NCBI GenBank assembly: GCA_019802505.1
Contig: JAFMOC010000087.1
Location: 80,001 to 144,000 of the forward strand
Direction of reading: 5' to 3'
Length of the DNA: 64,000 nt
From: Corydoras sp. C115
Lineage: Eukaryota > Chordata > Actinopteri > Siluriformes > Callichthyidae
The first letter of the stretch is position 1. Each line of letters starts with the position of its first letter. Under the pieces are notes generated by a model. It worked only from the letters and a program-made list of their open reading frames with translations. It had not been told where the DNA came from and made no database searches. This document shows, one piece after another, positions 10,757 to 21,173 of this stretch. The translations under genes were made by a program, and so were the position numbers.

Positions 10757-11100
10757 GCATCCATCCATTATCTTCTGCTTTATCCTCTATTAGGGTCGTG
10801 GTGGGGTTCCCCATGTCCATCCAGGGGAGAACGTTTCGGGCGCTGGGCAGATACACCCAGGACAAGGCGCCAATCTATCGCTGGACACACACTCACTCAC
10901 ACTGATGCACTCTATATGGGGCAATTTGGAGAATTCTATTGACTTGATCCATGTTTTTGGACTGTGGGAGGAAACCGGAGAACCCGGAGGAAACCCACGC
11001 AGACACGGGGAGAACATGGAAACTCCACCCAGATGGGGATTCGAACCGGGAATCCCTAGCGCTGAGAACGTGCCAACCACTAAGCCACCGTGCCGGCCTT
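10757..11100 (-). mobile_element. V-SINE-like SINE with 11-bp target duplication
   Basis: CCTGGAGAGCA at 10746-10756 and 11101-11111 flanks a complete element. This is a clean retroposition footprint. Confidence 0.9.
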
Positions 11101-11174
11101 CCTGGAGAGCATTAAAGGGGAAAATGATTATTAATTAGGTGTGGATTCAAATCAATGGATCAGTTTAATCTGAT

Positions 11175-11524
11175 GGCGGCATGGTGGCTTAGTGGTCAGC
11201 ACGTTCTCCTCTCAGCACTAGGGATTCCCGGTTCGAATCCCCATCTGGGTGGAGTTTCCATGTTCTCCCCGTGTCTGCGTGGGTTTCCTCCGGGTTCTCC
11301 GGTTTCCTCCCACAGTCCAAAAACATGGATCAAGTCAATTGAATTCTCAAAAATTGCCCCATATAGAGTGTGTAGGTGTGAGTGAGTGTGTGCCCAGCGA
11401 TGGATTGGCGCCCTGTCCTGGGTCTATCTGCCCAGCGCCCGAGACGTTCTCCCCTGGATGGGCATGGGGAACCCCACCGCGACCCTAATAGAGGATAAAG
11501 CGGGAGATAATGAATGAATGAATG
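11175..11524 (+). mobile_element. V-SINE-like SINE with 13-bp target duplication
   Basis: AGTTTAATCTGAT at 11162-11174 and 11525-11537 flanks a complete GAAT-tailed copy. Head, B box GGTTCGAATCC and central domain look close to consensus, suggesting a young insertion. Confidence 0.92.
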
Positions 11525-11559
11525 AGTTTAATCTGATACCTCATCTGATTATCTTCCGT

Positions 11560-11560
11560 T

Positions 11561-11594
<34 letters not shown>
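11560..11594. repeat. (TAA)n microsatellite
   Basis: About 11 TAA units directly before a SINE head. Confidence 0.9.
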
Positions 11595-11595
<1 letters not shown>

Positions 11596-11828
11596 GGTGG
11601 CTTAGTGGTTGGCATGTTCTCTTCTCAGCACTAGGGATTCCCGATTTGAATACCAATCTGGGAGGAGTTTCCATGTTCTCCCCGTGTCCACGTGGGTTTC
11701 CTCCGGGTTCTCCGGTTTCCTCCCACAGTCTAAAAACAGGGATCAAGGTCAATAGAATTCTCCAAATTGCCCCATATAGAGTGTGTCTGTGTGAGTGAGT
11801 GTGTGTCCAGTGATAGATTGGCATGGGG
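11595..11828 (+). mobile_element. V-SINE-like SINE, 3'-truncated
   Basis: Head and central domain are present; it breaks off at ATAGATTGGCATGGGG, skipping most of the 3' domain and the tail. Confidence 0.8.
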
Positions 11829-11904
11829 ACCAGATTCTGTCCAGTAATGGTCGTTGCCGTGGTGCTCTGGCAGCGTTATGGTTGAGAAGATGAGGATTGT
11901 AACT

Positions 11905-12224
11905 TCATTCTTTCATTCATTATCTCCCGCTTTATCCTCTAGTAGGGTCATGGGGGGGGGGTTCCCCATGCCCATCCAGGGGAGAACGTTTCGGGCGCTG
12001 GGCAGATACACCCAGGACAGAACGCTAATCTATCGCTGGACACACACTCACTCACACAGACACACTATATGGGGCAATTTTGAGACTGTGGGAGGAAACC
12101 GGAGAACCCGGAGGAAACCCACGCGGACACGGGGAGAACATGGAAACTCCAACCAGGGGATTCGAACCGGGAATCCCTAGCACTGAGAGGAGAACGTGCT
12201 AACCTCTATGCCACCGTGCCGCCC
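11905..12224 (-). mobile_element. V-SINE-like SINE with 12-bp target duplication
   Basis: AGGATTGTAACT at 11893-11904 and 12225-12236 flanks the element. A short deletion removes the GGAGAATTCAATTGACTTG linker. GAAT-class tail. Confidence 0.9.
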
Positions 12225-12236
12225 AGGATTGTAACT

Positions 12237-12657
12237 GTAGATGGTAAATCAACAGCATACCCAACATGTAACGAGGATCTCCCATTGGTTTATCTAATTG
12301 CACATCTCTGTGTGTGTATGGAAGACGAAGTCGAAAGTTGGCGAGGTATTTTCCCGACTTGATAACTGCTGAGCCTTAGAGAGTGTAGGGTGCTTATGGT
12401 GCTTATGGTGTGTTGCATAGAAAAAGCCATTTTGGGCTGTGTGAATGACAGTATTTCAATCTTCACTATCTCTCTCTTACACATCAACTCGCAAACAAAT
12501 AAATATATGTGTGTGCTCCATGAGGCACGGAAGGCACTTTGAAGCTGTAATTGGGATTATGCGGTTTCGAATTGGTGTGACTGGCTTTCAAAGCAGCAAT
12601 GGAAAGCAGGGGAGTGAGCCGGGGAGAGAGGGGAGGGTTGAGTGGGCTGATGGGTAA
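12237..12657. other. Unique DNA left of the satellite
   Basis: No supported gene. Its right edge merges into the flanking duplication described at 12658-12788. Confidence 0.4.
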
Positions 12658-12788
12658 GCAGGAGAGAGGTGACTGAAAAAGAAGAGATCAGAAGAAATAG
12701 ATGAGATTGCCCCCTCTGCTTTTGTGTCTTAGTATGTGTGCCTGGTAGAAATATGAGGGGCCCTTCCTTCCCGGTAAAACCAACGGTG
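12658..12788 (+). repeat. Left flanking direct repeat of the SINE-derived satellite
   Basis: GCAGGAGAGAGGTGACTGAA through to CCAACGGTG recurs at 15231-15338 with a few substitutions and a deletion of about 20 bp. Not SINE-derived. Confidence 0.85.
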
Positions 12789-12821
12789 ATCCAGGAATCC
12801 TACCATTGGCGTTTCCTAAAT

Positions 12822-15210
12822 CAGTGGGGACATGGGCAAGCGTTCTAGTCCTAGAGGACTAAAATTGCCCCAGTGTGCGTGTGTAAGTTCTGTGCCCGGT
12901 GATCCAGGTTTGAATCCCAATCTGAGTGGCGTTTCCATGGATTTTCTCCCCATGGGTTTGGAACCTAGTGGAGGACTAAATTGCCCCATATAGTGGGGCA
13001 TGGGCATAAACCTATTGGAGGACTAAATTGCCCCATATAGTGTGTGTATAAGTGTGTGCCAGGTGATGGATTGGCGTCCTGTCTGTGGATTTGTTCTCCC
13101 TGGATCCTGAGTGGCATGGAGAACCTAGTGAGGACTAAATTTCCCCTTATAGTGGGGCATGGGCATAGGGAACCTAGTGGAGGACTAAATTGCCCCATAT
13201 AGTGGGGCATGGGCATAGGGAACCTAGTGGAGGACTAAATTGCCCCATATAGTGTGTGTGTAAGTGTGCCCGGCGATAGATTGGCGCCCTGTCGTGGATG
13301 TTCTCCCCTGGATGGGCATGTGGAACCTAGTGGAGGACTAAATTGCCCCATATAGTGTGTGTCTAAGTGTGCCAGGTGATAGATTGGCACCCTTCCCTGA
13401 ATGTTCTCCCCTGGATGGGCATGGAGAACCTAGTGAAGGACTAAATTGCCCCATATAGTGGGGCATGGGCATAGGGAACCTATTGGAGGACTAAATTGCC
13501 CCATATAGTGGGGCATGGGCATAGGGAACCTAGTGGAGGACTAAATTGCCCCATATAGTGTGTGTGTAAGTGTGCCCGGCGATAGATTGGCGTCCTGTCG
13601 TGGATGTTCTCCCCTGGATGGGCATGTGGAACCTAGTGGAGGACTAAATTGCCCCATATAGTGTTTGTGGAAGTGTGCCTGGTGATAGATTGGCGCCCTG
13701 TCCTGGAGAACCTAGTGAAGGACTAAATTGCCCCATATAGTGGGGCATGGGCATAGGGAACCTAGTGGAGGACTAAATTGCCCCATATAGTGTGTGTGTA
13801 AGTGTGCCCGGTGATAGATTGGCGCCCTGTCGTGGATGTTCTCCCCTGGATGGGCATGTGGAACCTAGTGGAGGACTAAATTGCCCCATATAGTGGGGCA
13901 TGGGCATAGGGAACCTAGTGGAGGACTAAATTGCCCCATATAGTGTGTGTATAAGTGTGCCAGGTGATGGATTGGCGCCCTGTCCTGGATGTTCTCCCCT
14001 GGATGGGCATGGAGAACCTAGTGAAGGACTAAATTGCCCCATATAGTGGGGCATGGGCATAGGGAACCTAGTGGAGGACTAAATTTCCCCATATAGTGGG
14101 GCATGGGCATAGGGAACCTAGTGGAGGACTAAATTGCCCCATATAGTGTGTGTGTAAGTGTGCCCGGCGATAGATTGGCGCCCTGTCGTGGATGTTCTCC
14201 CCTGGATGGGCATGTGGAACCTAGTGGAGGACTAAATTGCCCCATATAGTGTGTGTCTAAGTGTGCCCGGTGATAGATTGGCACCCTTCCCTGAATGTTC
14301 TCCCCTGGATGGGCATGGAGAACCTAGTGAAGGACTAAATTGCCCCATATAGTGTGGCATGGGCATAGGGATCCTAGTGGAGGACTAAATTGCCCCATAT
14401 AGTGGGGCATGGGCATAGGGAATCTAATGGAGGACTAAATTGCCCCATATAGTGTGTGTGTAAGTGTGCCCGGCGATAGATTGGCGCCCTGTCGTGGATG
14501 TTCTCCCCTGGATGGGCATGTGGAACCTAGTGGAGGACTAAATTGCCCCATATAGTGTGTGTCTAAGTGTGCCAGGTGATAGATTGGCACCCTTCCCTGA
14601 ATGTTCTCCCCTGGATGGGCATGTGGAACCTAGTGGAGGACTAAATTGCCCCATATAGTGTGTGTCTAAGTGTGCCAGGTGATAGATTGGCACCCTTCCC
14701 TGAATGTTCTCCCCTGGATGGGCATGTGGAACCTAGCGGAGGACTGCACAGCACCCATCCAACCGAAATCCAGGTGTGTTTGTATATGTGGGAGTAAGTG
14801 TGCCCGGTGATTGATTGGCGCATGGAGAACCTAGTGTAGGGCCAAATTGCCCCACATACTGTGTGTGTAAGTGTGCCCGGCGATAGATTGGCGCCCTGTC
14901 GTGGATGTTCTCCCCTGGATGGGCATGGGGAACCTAGTGGAGGACTAAATTTCCCCATATAGTGTTTGTGGAAGTGTGCCTGGTGATCGATTGGCGCCCT
15001 GTCCTGGAGAACCTAGTGAAGGACTAAATTGCCCTATATAGTGGGGCATGGGCATAGGGAACCTAGTGGAGGACTAAATTGCCCCATATTGTGTGTGTGT
15101 GTAAGTGTGCCTGGTGATAGATTGGTGCACTGTCCTGGATGTTCTCCCCTGGATGGGCATGTGGAACCTAGCGGAGGACTGCACAGCACCCATCCAACCG
15201 AAATCCAGGT
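12822..15210 (+). repeat. SINE-derived satellite with higher-order structure
   Basis: Tandem units begin GGAACCTAGTGGAGGACTAA followed by ATTGCCCCATATAGTG. Short units are 50 bp and end GGGGCATGGGCATA. Long units are about 103 bp and add GTGTGTAAGTGTGCCCGG, ATAGATTGGCGCCCTG and TTCTCCCCTGGATGGGCAT. All of these are motifs of the V-SINE-like 3' domain. The first unit still holds central-domain remnants (GGTTTGAATCCCAATCTG). Short-short-long-long blocks recur at about 306 bp: short-pair starts lie near 13151, 13459, 13741, 14047 and 14353. The final block is duplicated: GCGGAGGACTGCACAGCACC occurs at 14736 and 15171, 435 bp apart. Confidence 0.9.
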
Positions 15211-15230
15211 TCCGAGCAGTGAATGGATGA

Positions 15231-15338
15231 GCAGGAGAGAGGTGACTGAAAAGGAAAAGATCATAAGAAATAGATGAGATTGCCCCTCTGCTTTAGTGTC
15301 TTAGTATGAGGGGGCTGGCTTCAGTGAAGCCAACGGTG
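15231..15338 (+). repeat. Right flanking direct repeat of the satellite
   Basis: Second copy of the segment at 12658-12788. The pair brackets the whole array. Confidence 0.85.
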
Positions 15339-16009
15339 TATTATCGGAAATCAAGACCGGGCCAGGCTTTCAGTCCCGGAGATCAAAGCGCCCCGGCGTT
15401 TCTGCCTGCAACCCTGTAAACCTCCGAGTGCAGATGTTCTGCTGTTGGTATGCACACATTAAAGCCAGGGTGTCACTTCTGACCATGTCAAATTCCAGAA
15501 GGCACCTTGGAACGTGATGAGAGAGTGCGAGAGCTAAAAACTGTCGAGCTGGAGAAATGACCTTAGCGCAAAAGTTGAAAATCTGAGACCACACACTCCC
15601 CCACCACCACCACACACACACACACACACCACGCACACACACAGAGTTCTCTATTTTCTGCAATAACAACTTCTGCCCCTCGGGGAAGGCTTTCCAGTAG
15701 ATGTCAGAACACGTTTAAAGGGATTTGATTCCACTCAACTACAAATGCATTAGTAGGGTCAGCCACCGATGCTGGGTGATTAGGTCCAGCTGGTCCATGG
15801 CAATCCGATTCTCAGCGAAGCGGCCTGATGATTGCCAACCAGTTGAGTTCTCCCACTTCACTCTCAATAATCAAAATAATCCTTTTTTTGGAAGAACCTG
15901 GCTGTGTTCACAGAATCGGGGGACTCAATCGTGAACGTTGTTTTTCTCTGAATTCACCATTTAAAATCAGGCGTTCACATAACTGCTACACACTCAAAAA
16001 TTGGCTGGT
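15339..16009. other. Unique DNA with a CA-rich patch
   Basis: A (CA)n-like tract lies at 15600-15645. No supported gene. Confidence 0.4.
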
Positions 16010-16209
16010 ATTCTCTATTAGGGATCATTGGGGGGGGGGTTCCCCATGCCCATCCAGAGGAGAACGTTTCGGGCGCTGGGCAGATACACCCAGGAACCCG
16101 GAGGAAACCCACGTGGACCCGGGGAGAACATGGAAACTCCACCCAGATTGGAATTCGAACCGGGAAACCCTAGTGCTGAGAGGAGAACATGCTAACCACT
16201 AAGCCACCG
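16010..16209 (-). mobile_element. V-SINE-like SINE, internal deletion
   Basis: The 3' domain joins at ACACCCAGGAACCCGGAGG straight to the central domain, dropping the linker. The head is complete. Confidence 0.8.
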
Positions 16210-16215
16210 TTTTAT

Positions 16216-16543
16216 GTTCAGCTTTATACTTTACTAGAGTCGCGGGGGGGTGGGGGGGTTCCCCTTGCCCTTCCAGGGGAGAACGTTTCCGGTGCTGGGC
16301 AGATACACCCAGGACAGGACGCCAATCTATCACTGGACACACACTTACACACATACACTCTGTATGGGGCAATTTGGGGAATCCAATTGACCTTGATACT
16401 TGTTTTTGGACTGTGAGAGAAAACCGGAGAACTCGGAGGAAACCCACACGGACACGGGGAGAACATGGAAACTCCACCCAGATTGGGATTCGAACCTGAA
16501 TCCCTAGTGCTGAGAGGAGAACATGCTAACCACTAAGCCACCG
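16216..16543 (-). mobile_element. V-SINE-like SINE, second of a minus-strand chain
   Basis: Tail lacking: the copy starts at CAGCTTTAT after TTTTATGTT. The remaining domains are complete with a long G-run. Confidence 0.8.
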
Positions 16544-16548
16544 TGTTA

Positions 16549-16793
16549 TGTTCAGCTTTATCCTCTATTAGGGTCGCGGGGGGGTCGGGGGGTTCCTCTT
16601 GCCCATCCAGGGGAGAACGTTTCGGACGCTGGGCAGATACACCCAGGACAGGGCGCCAATCTATCACTGGACACACACTCACTCACATACACTCTGTATC
16701 GGAAAATTTGGAGAATCCAATTGACCTTGATCCATGTTTTTGGACTGTGGGAGGAAACCAGAGAACCCGGAGAAACCCACGTGGACACAGGAT
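16549..16793 (-). mobile_element. V-SINE-like SINE, third of chain, 5'-truncated
   Basis: Begins with the same TATGTTCAGCTTTAT junction as the previous copy, which implies tandem duplication rather than separate insertion. Truncated at GTGGACACAGGAT. Confidence 0.8.
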
Positions 16794-16797
16794 TAAT

Positions 16798-17553
16798 GGG
16801 GCGGCACAGTGGCTTAGTGGTTAGCACGTTCTCCTCTCAGCACTAGGGATTCCTGGTTCGAATCCCCATCTGGGTGGAGTCTCCATGTTCTCCCCGTGTC
16901 CACGTGGGTTTCCTCCGGGTTCTCCGGTTTCCTCTCACAGTCCAAAAACATGGATCAAGGTTAATTGAATGCTCCAAATTGCCCCATATAGAGTGTGTAT
17001 GTGTGAGAGAGTGTGTGTCCAGTGATAGATTGATGTCCTGTCCTGGGTGTATCTGCCCAGCGCCCAAAACGTTCTCCCCATCTGGGTGGAGTCTCCATGT
17101 TCTCCCCGTGTCCACGTGGGTTTCCTCCGGGTTCTCCAGTTTCCTCCCACAGTCCAAAAACATGGATCAAGGTTAATTGAATGCTCCAAATTGCCCCATA
17201 TAGAGTGTGTCTGTGTGAGTGAGTGTGTGTCCAGTGATAGATTGGCGTCCTGTCCTGGGTGTATCTGCCCAGCGCCCAAAACGTTCTCCCCATCTGGGTG
17301 GAGTTTCCATGTTCTCCCCGTGTCTGCGCCGGTTTCCTCCCACAGTCCAAAAACATGGATCAAGTCAATTGAGTTCTCCAAATTGCCCCATATAGAGTGT
17401 GTCTGTGTGAGTGAGTGTGTGTCCAGTGATAGATTGGCGTCCTGTCCTGGGTGTATCTGCCCAGCGCCCGAAACGTTCTCCCCTGGATGGGCATGGGGAA
17501 CCCCCCCGTGACCCTAATAGAGGATAAAGCTGAAGATGATGGATGGATGGATG
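16798..17553 (+). mobile_element. V-SINE-like SINE with triplicated body
   Basis: One tRNA-like head (16798-16866) is followed by three successive copies of central plus 3' domain: about 16867-17078, 17079-17291 and 17292-17553. Each internal junction reads ACGTTCTCCCC|ATCTGGGTGGAG, and only the last copy has the C-run and GGAT tail. Confidence 0.88.
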
Positions 17554-17865
17554 ATGTAATGAGATGAGCTGTGTGATTGGTCTGTATCTGTAACATGGTG
17601 GATCACCGCAGTGCATCACTGGAGTTATTTGCTCTTCTAAATCCGGGGAAATGAAGAGCGAGACGCTGCAGCTGCCGCTGCGCTGATTGTTTTTACTTTC
17701 ATTTTGGTACGCTTGATTGAATTGATTACTTTTGGTGACACACTTGTTAATTGTCACGGATGGAGCACTTGATGATAATTGGAAATAGAACTTTCCTCGC
17801 TTCTCATTTCCATCTTAGAACCCGATATTTCTTCAAGGCATGACGTACCCTTCTGTTTTTCTTTC
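17554..17865. other. Unique DNA
   Basis: No gene or repeat recognised. Confidence 0.4.
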
Positions 17866-18186
17866 TTTCCATTATCTTCCGCTTTATCCTCTATTAGGGT
17901 CACGGGGGGGAGGGGGGGTTCCCCATGCCCATCCAGGGGAGAACGTCTCGGGCGCTGGGCAGATACACCCAGAACAGGACGCCAATCTATCACTGGACAC
18001 ACTCATTCACACAAACACACTCTATATGGGGCAATTTGGAGAATTCAATTGACTTGATCCATGTTTTTGGACTGTGGGAGAAAACTGGAGTACCCGGAGG
18101 AAACCCACGCAGACACGGGGAGAACATGGAAACTCCACCCAGATGGGGATTCGAACTGGGAATCCCCAGTGCTGAGAGGAGAACCC
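17866..18186 (-). mobile_element. V-SINE-like SINE joined to an inverted 3' fragment
   Basis: Complete to GCTGAGAGGAGAAC but lacking the very end of the head. There it abuts a plus-strand 3' domain. Confidence 0.8.
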
Positions 18187-18279
18187 AGCGCCCGAAACGT
18201 TCACCCCTGGATGGGCATGGGGAACCCCCCCCACGACCCTAATATAGGATAAAGCGGAAGATAATGAATGAATGAATGA
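18187..18279 (+). mobile_element. V-SINE-like 3' fragment, inverted relative to neighbour
   Basis: CCCAGCGCCCGAAACGTTC through a GAAT tail; followed by (AT)n at 18280-18296. Confidence 0.8.
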
Positions 18280-18297
18280 AATATATATATATATATT

Positions 18298-18596
18298 TGG
18301 CGTAGTGGTTTGCATGTTCTCCTCTCAGCACTGGGGATTCCGGTTCGAATCCCCATCTGGGTGGAGTTTCCATGTTCTCCCCGTGTCCGCGTGGGTTTCC
18401 TCCGGGTTCTCCGGTTTCCTCCCATAGTCCAATAACATGCATCAAGGTCAATGGAATTCTCCAAATTGCCCCATATAGAGTGTGTGGGTGTGTGTGAGTG
18501 AGTGTGTCCAGTGATAGATTTTCGCCCTGTCCTGGGTGCATCTGCCCAGCTCCCGAAACGTTCTCCCCTGGATAGGCATGGGGAACCCTCCCATCC
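18298..18596 (+). mobile_element. V-SINE-like SINE, left arm of inverted pair
   Basis: Head to GGATAGGCATGGGGAACCC, then an abrupt switch to the opposite orientation. Confidence 0.8.
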
Positions 18597-18833
18597 CAAT
18601 CCATCGCTGGGCACACACTCACTCACACAGACACACTCTATATGGGTCAATTTGGAGAACTCAATTGACTTGATCCATGTTGTTGGACTGTGGGAGGAAA
18701 CCAGAGAACCCGGAGGAAACCCACACGGACACGGGGAGAACATGGAAACTCCACAAAGATTGCGATTCGAACCGGGAATCCCCAGCGCTGAGAGGCGAAC
18801 ATGCCAACCGCTAAGCCACCATGTCGCCCTCTT
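18597..18833 (-). mobile_element. V-SINE-like SINE, right arm of inverted pair
   Basis: Starts in the 3' domain (CCATCGCTGGGCACAC) and runs to a complete minus-strand head. With the left arm it makes a head-out palindrome of about 230-bp arms. Confidence 0.8.
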
Positions 18834-19246
18834 TAGCAGGTTCTTCCTCGCTATCTGGTTGGAATTTGGCTCGTGTCATTTTGTTGGGAACATGATTCCA
18901 CGGTTTGCTCTGGTCCTATTTATTTATTTATTCTGATGAGACTGTTAAGTGGTTGACTGTCAAACTGTACGCCATTATTACCTCCAGCAAATTATGCAGT
19001 TGGAGCCCAAATTGCTTGAAGCCAGCATAAACAAGCCATTAGCAGGAGACAGTCATTTTGAGTGGGTGCATTGTTAAGCGGGTGGCACTTATTAAATATG
19101 GAAATGAGAACCGGGAGCCCAAAACCTACTTCCAAACCTGAAACTTTGTGTTGGATTAAGGTGTTAAAATTTTTTTTAATTTTTTTTTTATTATTTTTTT
19201 TATACACTTCTGGTTTGGTTACATTTGAAATATAAATGTGCCCTTT
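18834..19246. other. Unique DNA with T-rich patch
   Basis: T-rich sequence lies at 19168-19202. No supported gene. Confidence 0.4.
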
Positions 19247-19256
19247 GTATATGAGT

Positions 19257-19609
19257 GTTCATCCATTCATTCATTATCTTCCGCTTTATCCTCTATTAGG
19301 GTCGCGGGGGGGGTTCCCCATTACCATCCAGGGGAGATCGTTTCGGGCGCTGGGCAGATACACCCAGGACAGGACACCAATCCATCACTGGACACACACT
19401 CACTCACACAAACACACTCTATATGGGGCAATTTGGAGAACTCAATTGACGTGATCCATGTTTTTGGACTGTGGGAGGAAACCGGAGAACCCGGAGGAAA
19501 CCCACGCAGACATGGGGAGAACATGGAAACTCCACCCGGATGGGGATTCGAACCGGGAATCCCTAGCGCTGAGAGGAGAACATGCTAACCACTAAGCCAC
19601 CATGCCGCC
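19257..19609 (-). mobile_element. V-SINE-like SINE with 10-bp target duplication
   Basis: GTATATGAGT at 19247-19256 and 19610-19619 flanks a complete element. Confidence 0.88.
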
Positions 19610-19654
19610 GTATATGAGTATATTTTATACATTTATTATATATATAGGTTATAG

Positions 19655-19904
19655 AGTGGCACGGTGGCTTAGTGGTTAGCACGTTCTCCTCTCAGCGCTA
19701 GGGATTCCCGGTTCGATCCCACTCTTAGTGTAGTTTCCATGTTCTCCCCGTGTCCACGTGGGTTTCCTCCGGGTTCTCCGGTTTCCTCCCACAGTCCAAA
19801 AAAACATAGATCAAGGTCAATTGAGTTCTCCAAATTGCTCCTTATAAAGTGTGTTTGTGCGTGTGAGTGTGTGCCCAGCGATAGATTGGCATCCTGTCCT
19901 GGGG
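19655..19904 (+). mobile_element. V-SINE-like SINE, left arm of second inverted pair
   Basis: Head to ATCCTGTCCTGGGG; B box altered to GGTTCGATCCC. Confidence 0.8.
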
Positions 19905-20133
19905 TTCCCCATGCCCATCCAGGGGAGAACGTTTCGGGCGCTGGGCAGATACACCCAGGACAGGATGCCAATCTATCACTGGGCACACACACACTCACAA
20001 AAACACACTCTATATGGGGCACTTTTGAGAATTCAATTGATCTTGATCCATGTTTTTGGACTGTTGGAGGAAACCGGAGAACACGGAGGAAACCCACGTA
20101 GACACGGGGAGAACACTAAGCCACCGTGCTGCC
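19905..20133 (-). mobile_element. V-SINE-like SINE, right arm of second inverted pair
   Basis: Begins TTCCCCATGCCCATCC. The central domain is shortened, joining GAGAACA directly to CTAAGCCACCGTGC. Confidence 0.8.
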
Positions 20134-20170
20134 CTCTATATCTATATCTATATCTATATATATATGTATA

Positions 20171-20225
20171 ACTGTGCAGGATGTTTTAGGATTAGCATGC
20201 ATGTGATGCTGCCAGGAACTATGGA
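20171..20225. repeat. Dispersed 55-bp duplicate, copy 1
   Basis: CTGTGCAGGATGTTTTAGG and GCATGCATGTGATGCTGCCA recur at 22862-22922. Both copies follow (TA)n. Confidence 0.8.
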
Positions 20226-20554
20226 ATCTGCTTTAGGGTTGGCATCATCTCTAGTGCTGAGACTCGGTGAGAAAGCTGACAGCAGCAGACCGATATGTTC
20301 TCAGCTGGACTGGTAGAGCCATGTGAGCACGCCAACAAAGTTAGACTCGGTCTTAGCTGGAGAAAAGCCGTGGTTTATAAAAGTGTGAGTGTATGAAGGG
20401 ACTAGAGGTGCAGGAACAAAGGATATAAATGTTTGCATTTTTTTCAGAGCCAGCTTTAGTTGAATAGGTGAGGAGATTATTAATGGCAAAGAGAGCATTG
20501 CACAATATTACAGCATCAGCTAAATAAAACAGGCTACTGGACCATTTTAAACAT

Positions 20555-20556
<2 letters not shown>
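20226..20556. other. Unique DNA
   Basis: No gene or repeat recognised. Confidence 0.4.

Positions 20557-20620
<64 letters not shown>
20557..20620. repeat. (AT)n microsatellite
   Basis: About 32 uninterrupted AT units ending at a SINE tail. Confidence 0.95.
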
Positions 20621-20623
<3 letters not shown>

Positions 20624-20973
20624 TTCATTCATTCAGTATCTCCCGCTTTATCCTCTATTAGGGTCGCGGTGGGGTTCCCCATGCCCATCCAGGGGAGAAC
20701 GTCTCGGGCACTGGGCAGATAGACCCAGGACAGAGCACCAATCCATCGCTGGGTACACACTCACTCACACAGACACTCTGTATTTGGGGCAATTTTGAGA
20801 ATTCAATTCACCTTGACCCATGTTTTTGGACTGTGGGAGGAAACCGGAGAACCCGGAGGAAACCCACGCGGACACGGGGAGAACATGGAAACTCCACCCA
20901 GATGGGGATTCGAACCGGGAATCCCTAGCACTGAGAGGAGAACATGCTAACCACTAAGCCATCGTGCCACCCT
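20621..20973 (-). mobile_element. V-SINE-like SINE, full length
   Basis: GAAT-class tail directly against (AT)n; complete head with intact B box. Confidence 0.88.
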
Positions 20974-21025
20974 TCTCTAGACCATATGTTATATATTTTT
21001 TAAATTTACAGGTTTTTACAATACA

Positions 21026-21165
21026 GGACGGCCCGGTGGCTTAGTATTTAGCATGTTTGCATCTCCCGCACGATCTGGGTGGAGTTTGCATGTTCTCCCC
21101 ATTTTGGCGTGGGTTTCCTCCAGGTTCTCCATTTTCCTCCCACAGTCCAAAAACATGGATCATGA
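21026..21165 (+). mobile_element. V-SINE-like SINE, 5' part, diverged
   Basis: Head has lost the B box (CATCTCCCGCACGATCTGGG); ends at ACATGGATCATG. Confidence 0.7.
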
Positions 21166-21173
21166 TGTAATAA

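Noticed and set aside
12822..15210. Regularly spaced repeats resembling a CRISPR array
   Set aside because: No unique spacers; monomers are contiguous SINE-derived tandem repeats in a eukaryotic intron.
17047..17511. 154-codon frame with repeated VGFLRVLRFPPTVQKHGS
   Set aside because: Translation of the triplicated SINE central domain, not a repeat protein gene.
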